64,000 nt of DNA from Lathyrus oleraceus (lineage: Eukaryota; Streptophyta; Magnoliopsida; Fabales; Fabaceae), in the NCBI RefSeq assembly GCF_024323335.1, contig NC_066581.1, positions 38,394,699 to 38,458,698 on the forward strand. The letters are read 5' to 3'. The translations under genes and the position numbers were made by a program. The stretch's first letter is position 1, and each line of letters starts with the position of its first letter. The notes under the pieces are model-generated. The model did no database searches, was not told the origin of the DNA, and was given only the letters and a program-made list of their open reading frames with translations. Positions 32,042-44,707 of the stretch are shown here, in pieces.

Positions 32042-35000
32042 TTGCTTCTAGGAAGATTTAGATAGGCATGTTCAAAAAACCCAGTTCTCTTGAACCATAT
32101 TTAAAAACCAATCTGGAACGCGTTACAAATACTAAACCATTTAAGAAGAAAACTGGCCTATTCAGTTTTGTGCTAAAAATTCAGTTCTATTCCCAGTTTG
32201 ATACCTGATTTTACCTCTTCTCTCGTAGACTCTCACTCGAAACTCAGATTCATAAATCACAGATGAACCCTAACCCCTAATTTGAAACCAATTCTCTTTG
32301 ATTTCTCGATGTAATTCCTTATTAATCCAACTCATTGCTCGTGATTCCATCCACACATTCTCAAATGCTCCTGATTTTGTTTATTTGAGTTCGTCCTCAA
32401 CTCAAATTCATTCATGCTCTAAGCTCTTTGATGGGGCTCTGTCTCTTGATTTCATTCATTCACGTGATATTCTCTTCATTCTCCGTCAAAGATTAAGGTA
32501 TTTTTGTGTTGCTCATTTCTTTTGTTCATGCATTTTATGATTGGTATGCACTAGAAATTAGAATGATTTTGTTGCTTTTGGTTGGTTCCTTGAAGCTTCC
32601 TTCCCTTGAAGCTCGGTTCCTGACTGAAGCTTTTTCATACACCTGAAGCTTTTTCTCATCAAAGTTCACTCTCCTGAAAGTCCGAAGGTCATTTCCTACC
32701 GGTCTTTTCACACCCACTCTAATTTGTTGGTTTTCTTGCTTAACTATATTATTGTGATTGTATGAATGATTATGGTTGAATGATTCTCTCTATGCTTTCT
32801 GGATTTTCTTGCATAAGTATGGATTTTGTGTTCTCATATATGCTATGCCACTAATGTGTTTTGGTGGTATTTAAGCCTGTGATAGGGTTTTGTGCTCTTA
32901 GATATGCTCAGCTTCCAAGTTCCAATTATTTTGTGCAAGTTTGTTTTTTAAGATTAAAGTATTATCCTGAATGTACTTGGCATAGTAGAATCATTCACAT
33001 GCATATAGTGATGATACCTTGCTCTACCTGATATCAGTTGAAAAATATCAAATATAAGGGTGTGCAAGAAGCAAACATCAGGACGTGAAAAGTATTTATG
33101 GAATGGCAAAGATAATATTGACTTGTTGTCTTCATTTTCATTTTTTTAAAAGATTTTATTCAATTTTTTTGCTAATTATCTTTACTTTTACTTGAACAAA
33201 AGCAAAAATATTTTTCCTGAAGTTTTTTTGTAGAAAAAGGTCTTTCATGTCCATTGTATATTTCACCATGTTTAACAAAATGAATCGTCATGAAGAGTTA
33301 TAGGAAACAGAATTGTTGCTGGGAGGGAGTAAAACTATGATTCGGCTAAACGACAATATACATTCACCGTAAAGTCAGTGTACTGGCGTGGGTTTGGTAC
33401 ACATAAGAAGTATTATGGCTGTAATAATAGTTTGGCTTATTCTTTGTGCCCGGGTCTGTAAATAAGAACATGGCTACATATCTGTTATTTGTCATCTAGT
33501 AATACTTTTGTCCTCTTATTTATCTGTCTTGTTCATCAATCCCAAATCCTTGTTTTCAATGATGAAGTGAATTTAAGATATCCAATGAATCATTTGGTAT
33601 AATATTTATTTGGGTTGACACAATTTAATGTTTACGTGGCAGGTATTACAATGCTCACTATAAGTGTCAAATGTAAAACAGAGATGAAAATGGTTTCAAC
33701 TCAAAAAGGTTCAGGCAACAGAACAAACTCTTCTCAATTATGAAGAATACGCAGGTATAGTTTTGGACATGCTGCCTTTACTAATGTGACCTTTAATAAG
33801 TTTTCTTTTGGCAATATGTTTTTCCTACCGACTTACGCTACACCTGTTAGTTGGCCTATTTTTTTATGGAGCAACAATGTTGACTGTTTTATTTTTTCTA
33901 ATTCTTGTATGTTAGATTTGTTAATGACTTGTTTATTTACACACTTTGTCAACTGTATTTCATTACAAAAATCTGTTTATATTAAATTCTTGAAGATCTC
34001 ATTACAGTTGTCAGAATATGACATTCTAAAACGTTGTCCAGGCAGAATGGAATCTATATTACTTGATATTCTTAACTTCCTTTTATTGTTCTCCTGAAGG
34101 AACGATGCTAAACATAACAAGTATTGTCTCGACCAAAATTGTTTCACCCTATCAAGAAATGTTGGAAGTACGTGAAGAGCATGAGGGGTAGCAAAGGGTG
34201 GCTTTTAATGGCTCAACGGAAAGTGGAACCGAAAGTGTAACACTGTATTTGAAACCTGGAAATGTGTTGCAAGTGTGTCTTGGAAGTAGGGTTGTGTAAA
34301 AGATCTGGTTACGAGGCCTGAACCCATAACCAGATTCAGATTTGTTTTAAAAAGATTAAGTAAATGGTTACCAACCGATCCATTTCCAATTGCTTGGATA
34401 TCCGCCCATCATTTATTTTCCAATCTGGTTGTTATCTAGTTGTATGGCTGTTATGCTTCTGTCTGCTATCGAAGTCATTCATAAGTCATGAGTCATACAT
34501 AAATTCATGGAAGGATGGAATACCATTGTATGTCCCAGAAATCTCTCTTTGGAATTAAGGTAGGTGAATATATTGAACTAGACCTTGGAATGGTAAAAGA
34601 TTCGGCGGTATTCGAGATATGCAACCCGCCACAGTTTCAATTCGATTCAGTTTCCTTGAGAATGAACATGAGGGTTACTACACGTTCTCAATTAGGAAAC
34701 GATCTTTGTTTTCAAGACTCAATGTGAATTCATTAGGCAATGTGATTTCATTAGGTGAACTGGTGGTTATATGGAATGCTGAAATTTGTGTCGAAGGAAT
34801 TATTTTTGTACTGGTTATGCTATTAGAGATTTTTAATGGAGGAAGTGGTGTTGATGATTTCGGAGTTGCGTGTGTAAAATTTGGTCTTGCAATCTGATTT
34901 TTAAACCGAGAAACAAGTTTTTGAATCCAGATTTAGAAATAGCCGATTGTAAACCCGGTTTGAGAGGATAACCAATTTAAAATTGTCTTGGCTAATATTT

Positions 35001-35184
35001 GGATATGTAATTGTAATCAGAGTTATAACCTGTTATGTAACTGGTTTTGAACAAGAAGTAAATTTAGTTATAAATCTTAATCTATATAAGTGGTTTATGA
35101 ATGGATATAGATTGGCTTTTACCTCCTACCTGCACCTGTTCTCGTTTCAACAGCTTTGTTTCTCTGCCCAGATAATGAGGGATT

Positions 35185-35298
35185 GGTATATCCCATAAAA
35201 CCATTCACAGAAAATAGATCTGGAGTCATATTCAGAAAATCGGTATATCCTATAAAACCATTCGCAGAAAATAGATCTGGAGTCATATTCAGAAAATC
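35185..35298. repeat. 57-bp tandem duplication
   Basis: Two adjacent copies of a 57-base unit (GGTATATCC.ATAAAACCATT ... ATTCAGAAAATC) with two mismatches, at 35185-35241 and 35242-35298. A multiple of three keeps both strands open, which explains the overlapping ORFs; there is no other evidence for coding. Confidence 0.8.
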
Positions 35299-35859
35299 TA
35301 TATATGCAGAATACTGTAGCAAATTTCGGAATAGGAACTTAAAAACAAGTAATTTTAAAATATGTAATTGGCACAAAACAAGGGGAATAAATATGAAGGA
35401 GATATTAATTTATCAAATCTTTATTACGAAGCCTCATAGAATTTTATATTTTTAACTGCTTTTGCTTATTTTATTTTTTAGTTGTTAATATGCATTTGTT
35501 TTCCGTAAATTAAGCAAATTGTGGAGTCATTTTTAAGTAATTATTTGAGTTTTAGAAATGTATTTTTGAAAATATTTTGGAAATGTATTTTTAAAATAAT
35601 TTAAGTAATTAAAATAAGATTTAGTTTAAAAATGAATGAATTGTGTTGCATGAGATATGTTTAGAGATATCTCTCTTAAATCTGAAGAATATTTTTGGAT
35701 TTTGGATTTTCACAGTAAAATCTAAAGTGATTAAAAAAAATTTAAAAATTTATTTTTGAAGTCTCAAATATGAAAAGTACTACTATCTAATTAGATATTG
35801 TTACTCTAATTCCATTGGAAATACTAGTACTTAGATATAGTTACTCTGATTCCATAGGT

Positions 35860-35926
35860 ATTGAAATGAGATGATTCTATTTTGATATTGAAATGAGATG
35901 ATTCTATTTTGATATTGAAATGAGAT
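35860..35926. repeat. 27-bp tandem repeat, about 2.5 copies
   Basis: ATTGAAATGAGATGATTCTA-TTTTGAT is repeated exactly at 35860-35886 and 35887-35913, with a partial third copy to 35926. Confidence 0.85.
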
Positions 35927-36030
35927 CTTTTGGTTATGAATATAAATTTAAATTTTTTTAGTGGTGCGTGTCTTCAAACTAATATCTAAGAATGTAAGTG
36001 ATCTCATTTCAATACTAAATCAATTTTATA

Positions 36031-36384
36031 TGTTAAGAATTTTACGTTGAGCAATATATGGCTTGAAAATGTCTATATAAGTGGAGATAATTTTCACCCT
36101 ACAAGTCAATTTTGTAGGGTTAAGTTAGGTCCAACCATATTTCTTAATATGGCATCAGAGCCTCAATTAAGATCAGGTGAGCTACCTACTATTAGGTTTC
36201 CGCTATCGGGACACCCACCATTTATTTCCACACTCCAAATATCCAATTATGAGCGTGACAAAGTGTGTTAAGAATTTCACATCGGATAATATATGGTTTG
36301 AGTATGTCTTTATAAGTGAGGGCAATCCTCATCCTACAAGTCAATTTTGTATGGCCGAGTTAGGCCCAACCACATTTTTTAACA
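36031..36384 (+). mobile_element. Second TRIM: 119-bp LTRs around a 116-bp interior
   Basis: LTRs 36031-36149 (TGTTAAGAATTTTACGTTGA...TTCTTAATA) and 36266-36384 (TGTTAAGAATTTCACATCGG...TTTTTAACA) are the same length and roughly 80 percent identical. TGGCATCAGAGCC (36150-36162) follows the first LTR as a one-base variant of the tRNA-Met primer site. No coding capacity. A clean target duplication is not visible (TTATA left, TGATT right), so this copy is old or its right flank was disturbed by the neighbouring copia element five bases away. Confidence 0.75.
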
Positions 36385-36388
36385 TGAT

Positions 36389-36557
36389 TGTTGAAATACA
36401 AGAGACTAAGAGACATTTGAATAAACCGCGTATTTTGAAAAGTACTACAGAGACTTTATTATATATAGATGAATTACAACTAATTACATGATATAGTCAA
36501 TGTGAGACTATTCTATATACAAATATTCTTAACACTATATATTTGCAAATATTAAAA
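36389..36557 (-). repeat. Copia 3' LTR
   Basis: Matches 47862-48029 over its length (TTGAATAAACCGCGT, GAGACTTTATTAT, GAGACTATTCTATATACAAAT) with scattered differences. The inner end has decayed (ATTAAAA instead of TTCAACA). Confidence 0.8.
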
Positions 36558-37214
36558 TTCTCCCTCAAGCTTGAGCATATAAGTCAAATGCACCAAGCTT
36601 CATACATATATAATTAGTTCTAGGGTTTCATAGAGATTTTGTAAACACGTATGTCAATTGATCATTAGAGTTATCAAAGCTTGTGATAGTATCACCTGAC
36701 TCGATCTTATCTCTGATAAAGTGACAATCTCTCAATATGTTTGGTCCTCTCATGGAAGACTGGATTTGAAGTAATGTGCAATGCAACTTGATTATCACAA
36801 ATAAGTGTCATTGGTCTTACTTCTTCCATTTGAAGTTCCTTGAGCAACTATTTTAACCAAATAAGTTCATATGTTGTCATTGCCATGACCTTATACTCTA
36901 CCTCGACATTTGATCTTGCAACTACGTTTTGTTTCTTACTTTTCCAGAATATAAGGTTTCCTCCAACAAGTACACAATACCCTAAGGTGGATCGTCTATC
37001 AATAGGTGACCCTGCCTAATCAGCATCAGAGTATCCAACTATTTGAGTATGTCATTTATCTTCATACACTAGACCTTTTCCTGGAGCACATTTGATGTAT
37101 CTCAGAATCTGGATAACAACACCCATGTGTTCTTGACAAGGGAAATTTAAGAACTAGCTTACCACACTAACTACAAAAGAAATGTTTGGACGAGTGACTG
37201 TGAGATAATTCAAC
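36558..37214 (-). pseudogene. Copia RNase H C-terminal fragment
   Basis: Continuation of the copia pol frame to the left of the nested element. On the minus strand it reads LTVTRPNISFVVS, YSDADWAGSPIDRRS, GGNLIFWKSKKQ and VEVEYKVMA, the RNase H motifs (the acidic D in DADWAG and E in the A.AEYxAM motif) of copia elements. Several in-frame stops (for example in SVVS*FL) show decay. Ends in the purine tract at 36558. Confidence 0.8.
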
Positions 37215-38845
37215 TGAAATTCTGGTGTGGTCAGAGTTCAGATGTTCTACTCCAAGTAATGACATCTGATCCAACATTGTTCCTAATACAACAAGACATT
37301 TATACAAATTAAAACCCCGTACTGATATACACACATTCACATATGTCACAACATCTGCTACTATATCACCATAGAATGGAAGAACACCCAGTTCTGTCCA
37401 TCTGGTACAAAGACACAACAGAGATCAACCATAACACTTACTTCGGTTAACAGACTTTCGATGTCACACTGGATGTTGTGACATCCAATTCTGCGCAGAC
37501 AAGAATGTATACAGCAGGTAAATGTAAAATGCAGTAAATAACACACAGAATTGTTTACCCAGTTCGGTGACAAACACACCTACGTCTGGGGGCTACCAAG
37601 CCAGGGAGGAAATCCACTATTAGCAGTATTAATTCAGGCCTTAAACCAACTGTTTAATCCTATCACTTAATACCTACCCAATGCAATTTCAATCTAAACT
37701 AAGACCAGAGTTCCTACTCACTCCCCCTCAATCACCACGGTGATTACAACCTTTAATTAAGTTTAAAGATAATGGTGAAGTCACACTTCAAACAACTCTT
37801 GATTGTGCTTAACAGCTTTAATCAAGATACACAGCACTCACGCTTAAAAGCTTAGAGTGACACAACAATTACAACTCAATGAACACCCTAGTCCAATGCA
37901 ATCATCTAGGTGATAATTGCTTGGCTCACAAATACAACCTAATACAAAACACCAAAAAATACAGCTATGAAATACAATGATGTATTTAAAGCTTCACATT
38001 TCGAAATCCCTGAATTGCTGAAAGTAGGATTGTCATCCTTTTATACTGCAACACTTGGGCTTTGTACTTGTATTTCCTAAAATTAAGGTTAAGCAAGTTA
38101 ACCTAATTTCCACATATTAGGGTGCTAACAAATAGGCTATTTGTTAGGTCCATTAATTGTAGCTCAATTGTTAGTTTCCTGGATTTTAGCTCAGCGGTTA
38201 GATTCCTGAAAAATAGCCTGAGAAAAATACTGAAACAGAAAAACTAACCATCCTACAATTTAGCATATGCTGTCAAGAATGAATGTCACAACATTCAGTT
38301 TGACGTCCAGAACATAGACCATATGCTAAGTCTGTTATTTTCCTGAAAACAGACTGTACTAAATGTTGTACTGTAAAAGACCAACCAGTATATATTTCAG
38401 TATCAGCTGACAGATATAAATGTCATAACATCCAGTTTGACATTTACACAATGGCCTTATGCCAGGTCTGTTATTCCCTTGATAAACAGACTGAGATACA
38501 TACTGAACTGTAGCAGAAAACCAATCTGCCTATTATTCAGTCTATGCTGTCAATGATGAATGTCATAACATCCAGTTTGACATTCAGACAGTAGGCCTTA
38601 TGCCAGGTCTGTTTTTCCCTTGATAAACAGACTGAATTAAATACTGAGTTATAACAGACAACCAACTGTTCTATACCTCAGTATCTGCTGTCAGGGATGA
38701 ATGTCATTACATCTAGTTTGACATTCAGTAAATCCTGTATTAGCTAAACCTGCAGCATACTACTCAAGTATGTCATGACATCAGTCAAGACATCAGAGTA
38801 CAGTTAGATGTTTTAACACAAAATGCAGCCAATCAAACATCTACA
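37215..38845 (-). repeat. Sirevirus-like 3' LTR
   Basis: 1631 bp. Contains a block of degenerate repeats at about 38265-38715 and words such as GTCATGACATC that are palindromic. Starts TGAAATTC, ends CATCTACA. Confidence 0.85.
38265..38715. repeat. About 120-bp degenerate tandem repeats in the Sirevirus-like LTR
   Basis: Four units, each with TGCTGTCA.G.ATGAATGTCA, AACATCCAGTTTGACATTCA, a CTTATGCCAGGTCTGTT-like phrase and AAACAGACTGA. The same array occurs in the second LTR at about 44130-44595. Candidate transcriptional control repeats of the LTR. Confidence 0.75.
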
Positions 38846-41800
38846 AACTCCCCCTTTGGCAAATTTTTGGCTAAAACAACTTGGCATCACAACAGAGTTC
38901 ACAGCAGCGGAAAACACACATCTAGCAGGGAAATTAACCTAGCTAATACACTCAGAGAAGCAACACACTCAACACACATAGAAGTTAAATAAAAACTTCT
39001 AACAGCAGCACACATACAAAAGTTAAATAAAAACTTCAAACAGCAGCACACACTTCTAACAGCAGCACACATAGGAGTTGAACATCAAGCTGCAGCACAA
39101 CCTCTGGATTAGAGGATCTTCAATATCTGTTTAAGCACATAGCAAATAATCTGTTGTCAATCTGTTGTCCTGGGGTACCACAGGTGTTACTCCCCCTTTT
39201 TTGTCAAAAATGTTGCCAAAGCAACACTTAAATTACAGACCAAAATAAAACAGAATTACACATACTTGTCAGAAACACAATCTTGATTTTACTTCACAGT
39301 TTCAATCAAGAATACCCCCTCTTGATCTTGCCTTATAGCTTTGATCAAGACACCACCCACTTGATCTTGCTTCACAACTTTGATCAAGTAGTCACACAGT
39401 CTTGCTTTACAGCAGGTACACCCATATCAGATGCCATGACTTTGAGTCTGACATCTTGAACCACTCCTGCATGAACACTTTCTTGAACTCCAGCAGGTAC
39501 ATAGGATATCTTATGTTAAGACATCACACATAACATCTTGTGAACACTCTTTGTTTTACCAAAATTGCTCCCCCTTTGGCAAATTTTGACTAAAACATAT
39601 ATCTTTCCTTTTTGTTCACAAGGTAAACTATCAGCAGTTAAACAACATAACAGTAGCTTAAACAGCAGCAGAAGCAACACAATTACTAGCTTTATAGTTA
39701 CTAGTAATACACACATGCACAAGGGTACTTCTCCTCCCCCTAAATTTGTGCAACAACAACAGAATTACTAGTTAAGGATGCAACTAGTAAGACACACAAC
39801 ATCCATATTTCCTTATGACTGTAAGTTTCATAAGGAAATAACAATATTGTCCACGGCAATGTCATGACATCCGGTCAAACATTCTTCTGCTCACTCAGCC
39901 TTGACACACACCACATCATCCCAATAACTAACAAGGTGCCATACCTAGTTATCTGAGAACACATAGACCACAAGCTTGATGATTACTTGCAACACAAAGA
40001 CAGAACTCCCCCTGTCATGAACAACCAACTCTCCTCTTGAAACTTGGAGATCACACATGAACATATCCAACACCCCAAAGTTGAACCTTCACATACTTTC
40101 TGATTCAAAGAGAACCCAGACCACTTGATGAATGGAAAACATAAGACGCATCTTCATGTTTTCAAGAGCACACCCTCTGTTCAACCCTCTTGGTTGAACA
40201 CATCCACACTCTGTGTCAATCTCTCTTCTAACCATAACAGAAAACCACTTCACAAAATGTTCTAACATTAGTTAGGACATCCTTCACAACATAACAAAGA
40301 ACACCATCTAATAATCTTCAGATATCACTGAGTCACCAGCTTGATCCAAAAGAACCCAGCCATAAATTGGGACATATACATTCTCATCCCATTACAAGAG
40401 ATAATCTTCCATAGATAGCTCAGAACTCCTACCACAAGCTTCAAGAGATGAATAGAAAACACCTCCTTTTGTCTTCAACTTACTACTTTTCTGCTCAAAA
40501 GTAATTTGTCTCAGACTTTCCTCAAGAATAATCAGCTGCCATATGTTGATTATCTTGATTCTTCGAATTCACTTCTGAGATGGACCAAATGTCACTGGTT
40601 GATTACCTCCTTCATGAATCCTCATATGAAAAAGTCAAATGCCACTTATAGACCTCTCCACGTTTATCAGACTTCTCCCAAAGATATTCTGACCTTCCAA
40701 GTGAGACTTGAACTTCAAGCTACATGTTAAACAAAACTTAGATTCTCTAAGACATGAACATGTAACATCTTCTCCATCCAGCAACTCCAAAGAACTGCAA
40801 TGAGAACGATCTTTTTGAAGTACCCAATCTACAACTCTATAGACCCTTCTATCTTAAGTTGATGTGCCACTTCACCAACTAAGATTCTGATGTTGAACCA
40901 AATGTCACAACATTGTGTTTTAACATCTAGCTGTTGAATTCAACTCCTTCTTCTGCCACTTGAAAGAACTTCCTCCCTACACAGAACAAGAGTTCAACGC
41001 TCTCATAGACTTGATTGTGGAACCAAGTTTGAGTAAACAACCTCCATCCTGCAGGTTTGCAGTTAAGTCATCCAAGCTCACACCTTGATGAATCCCTGCT
41101 TCTTCTCCAAAGACATCAGACACTCTGATGCATGAGTCTTCAGAAGGACCAGTTAGAAACTAACCCTGCAGCTATACCAAGGATTCCACTTCCTAAAGCA
41201 AGGTTGTTTCCATGATGTCAAGAATGCTGCCACTTGTTCTTAACTCCACAGTGTGCATTAGCCAATGCACTTCCTTACCTAGATCAGAAATAAACTGATC
41301 CAAGTAACCACTATCAAGACTATGATGTCTTCTTCTTCTTGTACACACCAAGGCTGAACATGTTTCTTGCCAGGAAACCTTTTCAGAGATCATATGCTTT
41401 TGCTGCCACCAAAGAGATAGATCATAAACCAATGTACTATCCTTCCTATGATTCTGCACAGGGTCTTGAAGAAGAGATGTTCCAACATCTTTAAGAACAT
41501 CAGTTATCTTGAGCTCCAAGGATAATCAATTAAATACTTGTACTTGGCACAAGTGGACATTGATCTTAAATCCTTTCCCACTTATCCTTTCAGATACTTC
41601 CACCATAAGAATACTTTGAAAATACTCTTCTTGTGTCAACATCTTCTGCTTGCGAGTACCTCAACAGTTTTGAGAATCTCTCCAGATTAGATTCACCCTT
41701 AGGAATGAAAGAGATGAATCCTTCCTTGCAAATGTGTCACACAACAACCAGAACCCATGTGACACAGGTCAACAACCAACCAGACCCTAGGCTGACCAAA

Positions 41801-43077
41801 CGTGAGGAGGTTAACCAAAACTCCCCCTCAAATTAACAATCATGGAAACTCCACACCAATATCCATGCATTGTACACAAATGTATCAACATGACATACAC
41901 CATCCCTACCAGTGGCAACTAATTCTATGAGTTATACCTATACATACTCCAATCACACCAATCAGACTCCAGCTGACCAAAAAAAGAACCCCAGTCAATA
42001 GTAGATATGCATTGCCAGAGCATACTACCTCAACCAACCTCTGAATCTTCATATTCTCACTCCTTGAAAGACCTGCCTCTTCTGAGCGTGGTGTTTGAAT
42101 AACAAGATTCATGGTCCCAGTCCTCTTAAATGAAATAGCAATCAGGTTACCCCATTATTGACTTCTAACATCCAGGGGACTTGTCTTCCAACACAACATA
42201 GTACTTCAGGGAACACTATCCAACCCTGATCAATCTACAGGAATAAGACAAACAGCAGGAAATTACACAATGTCACATCTCAACCAGCTCCACTTCTAGA
42301 GATCAGACTTCTAAAAGTGACCTTCTTGAGCACACACATAGTTGACCCTACCCTTGTCAACTTAGCACACACAGATGTCTCCTCTTCCAGGTCAGGAGTA
42401 GGTTCCAAACAAAAGTATCCATTTGTTTGACACCTAAAAACATCTGCTCTTCAACCAGTAGCTGCATACTTGTTGAACAACATGTTCTAACATCACATAG
42501 AACATTAATTCCACCTCCTTGGGACAAACCCTCCTTGAAAGTCTTCAAGGTCTTCATATACACTCCCCAAGAGAGTACAAGAATCAGTGATCAGGTGATT
42601 CTTACCATCCTGAAGTGAGAACGTCATGATGAGTGGACTTGAGGAGACTCAAGTATCTTTGACATCTTCGGTAGGTTATGATGAAATCTTGAATACAGTA
42701 GCCTTTCATCCACATGAGGGGAAACTACATCAGAGTTTGAGTTTTGCCAGGTATTATGCAGCGGAAATCATAATACAACTCAACCTATGAACACACACTT
42801 CACCAGATCAGCCTTCAAGAACATACCAAGTTTGAATATGATTCAATACTGGCACATCTGTCACACACAAAGGCCAATTGCCAACCTCCAGAGACAGGTA
42901 CACATAGTTCCTGTCATGAATAGTCCATCCACCTACTTCAAGGGACTATTCAGGGAAATCACAGAACCTTCCACAGGTTCCAACATCAGTACTAACATAA
43001 CTCCATGCAAGATACCAGAAAGTATCACCCATGGATCTCATCCAGAAACAGAACAGGATGCCTGCTCTGATACCAAT
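38846..43077 (-). other. Interior of the Sirevirus-like element, without recognisable coding sequence
   Basis: 4.2 kb. Near the 3' LTR it holds three pyrimidine runs of the same type on the plus strand (CTCCCCCTTTGGCAAATTT at 38850-38868 and 39568-39586; ACTCCCCCTTTTTTGTCAAA at about 39189), that is, repeated purine tracts on the element strand. No ORF exceeds about 110 codons and none (for example 41193-41519, minus) shows gag, RT or integrase motifs. A decayed envelope-like or extra-gene region cannot be excluded. Confidence 0.6.
43056..43076 (-). promoter_or_regulatory. tRNA-Met primer binding site of the Sirevirus-like element
   Basis: The minus strand reads TTGGTATCAGAGCAGGCATC directly after the 5' LTR. 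TGGTATCAGAGC is the standard initiator tRNA-Met primer site. Confidence 0.85.
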
Positions 43078-44707
43078 TGAAATTCTGGTGTGGTCAGAGT
43101 TCAGATGTTCTACTCCAAGTAATGACATCTGATCCAACATTGTTCCTAATACAACAAGACAGTTATACAAATTAAAACTCCGTACTGATATACACACATT
43201 CACATATGTCACGACATCTGCTACTATATCACCATAGAATGGAAGAACACCCAGTTCTGTCCATCTGGTACAAAGACACAGCAGAGATCAACCATAACAC
43301 TTACTTCGGTTAACAGACTTTCGATGTCACACTGGATGTTGTGACATCCAATTCTGCGCAGACAGGAATGTATATAGCAGGTAAATGTAAAATGCAGTAA
43401 ATAACACACATAATTGTTTACCCAGTTCGGTGACAAACACACCTACGTCTGGGGGATACCAAGCCAGGGAGGAAATCCACTATTAGCAGTATTAATTCAG
43501 GCCTTAAACCAACTGTTTAATCCTATCACTTAATACCTACCCAATGCAATTTCAATCTAAACTAAGACCAGAGTTCCTACTCACTCCCCCTCAATCACCA
43601 CAGTGATTACAACCTTTAATTAAGTTTAAAGATAATGGTGAAGTCACACTTCAAACAACTCTTGATTGTGCTTAACAACTTTAATCAAGATACACAACAC
43701 TCACGCTTAAAAGCTTAGAGTGACACAACAATTACAACTCAATGAACACCCTAGTCCAATGCAATCATCTAGGTGATAATTGCTTGGCTCACAAATACAA
43801 CCTAATACAAAACACCAAAAAATACAGCTATGAAATACAATGATGTATTTAAAGCTTCACATTTTGAAATCCCTGAATTGCTGAAAGTAGGATTGTCATC
43901 CTTTTATACTGCATCACTTGGGCTTTGTACTTGTATTTCCTAAAATTAAGGTTAAGCAAGTTAACCTAATTTCCACATATTAGGGTGCTAACAAATAGGC
44001 TATTTGTTAGGTCCATTAATTGTAGCTCAATTGTTAGTTTCCTGGATTTTAGCTCAGCTGTTAGATTCTTGAAAAATAGCCTGAGAAAAATACTGAAACA
44101 GAAAAACTAACCATCCTACAATTTAGCATATGCTGTCAGGAATGAATGTCACAACATTCAGTTTGACGTCCAGAACATAGACCATATGCTAAGTCTGTTA
44201 TTTTCCTGAAAACAGACTGTACTAAATGATGTACTGTAAAAGACCAACCAGTCTATATTTCAGTATCAGCTGACAGATATAAATGTCATAACATCCAGTT
44301 TGACATTTACACAATGGCCTTATTCCAGGTCTGTTATTCCCTTGATAAACAGACTGAGATACATACTGAACTGTAGCAGAAAACCAACTTGCCTATTATT
44401 CAGTCTATGCTGTCAATGATGAATGTCATAACATCCAGTTTGACATTCAGACAGTAGGCCTTATGCCAGGTCTGTTGTTCCCTTGATAAACAGACTGAAT
44501 TAAATACTGAGTTAAATAGACAACCAACTGTTCTATACCTCAGTATCTGCTGTCAGGGATGAATGTCACTACATCTAGTTTGACATTCAGTAAATCCTAT
44601 ATTAGCTAAACCTGCAGCATACTACTCAAGTATGTCATGACATCAGTCAAGACATCAGAGTACAGTTAGATGTTTTAACATAAAATGCAGCCAATCAAAC
44701 ATCTACA
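43078..44707 (-). repeat. Sirevirus-like 5' LTR
   Basis: 1630 bp, nearly identical to 37215-38845, and carries the same repeat block at about 44130-44595. The open frames at 42946-43442 are mirrored in the other LTR and are not genes. Confidence 0.85.

Larger units (their letters stand above)
32042..36030. other. 3' flank of the CCX gene and intergenic DNA
   Basis: Begins with the gene's 3' UTR (poly(A) site not identified). TAGGCATGTTCAAAAAACCC at about 32067 and TAGGGTTGTGTAAAAGATC at about 34289 resemble hAT termini, but I found no matching opposite ends. The ORFs in this stretch (up to 103 aa) have no recognisable domain. Confidence 0.45.
37215..44707 (-). mobile_element. Non-coding Sirevirus-like copia element with 1.63-kb LTRs
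   Basis: LTRs 37215-38845 and 43078-44707 start TGAAATTCTGGTG and end AAACATCTACA, and are highly similar (scattered single-base differences). The minus orientation follows from ATTGGTATCAGAGCAGG, a tRNA-Met primer site next to 43078, and AAAGGGGGAGTT, a purine tract next to 38845. More purine tracts of the type (A)nGGGGGAG upstream of the 3' LTR fit Sireviruses. The 4.2-kb interior contains no RT, integrase or gag that I can recognise, so it needs a helper. The insertion lies between the RT and RNase H parts of a copia element. Flanks TCAAC and CCTTT do not form a clean duplication. Confidence 0.82.

Noticed and set aside
32067..34310. hAT-like ends (TAGGCATGTTCAAAA; TAGGGTTGTGTAAAA)
   Set aside because: No matching inverted partner or 8-bp duplication found.
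41193..41519. 108-codon minus-strand ORF in the Sirevirus-like interior
   Set aside because: No gag, integrase, RT or membrane motif recognised; no support beyond openness.
37215..44707. Target duplication TTCAA/TTCAAC around the Sirevirus-like element
   Set aside because: The match is not adjacent to the right LTR end (five extra bases intervene), so I do not claim a duplication.
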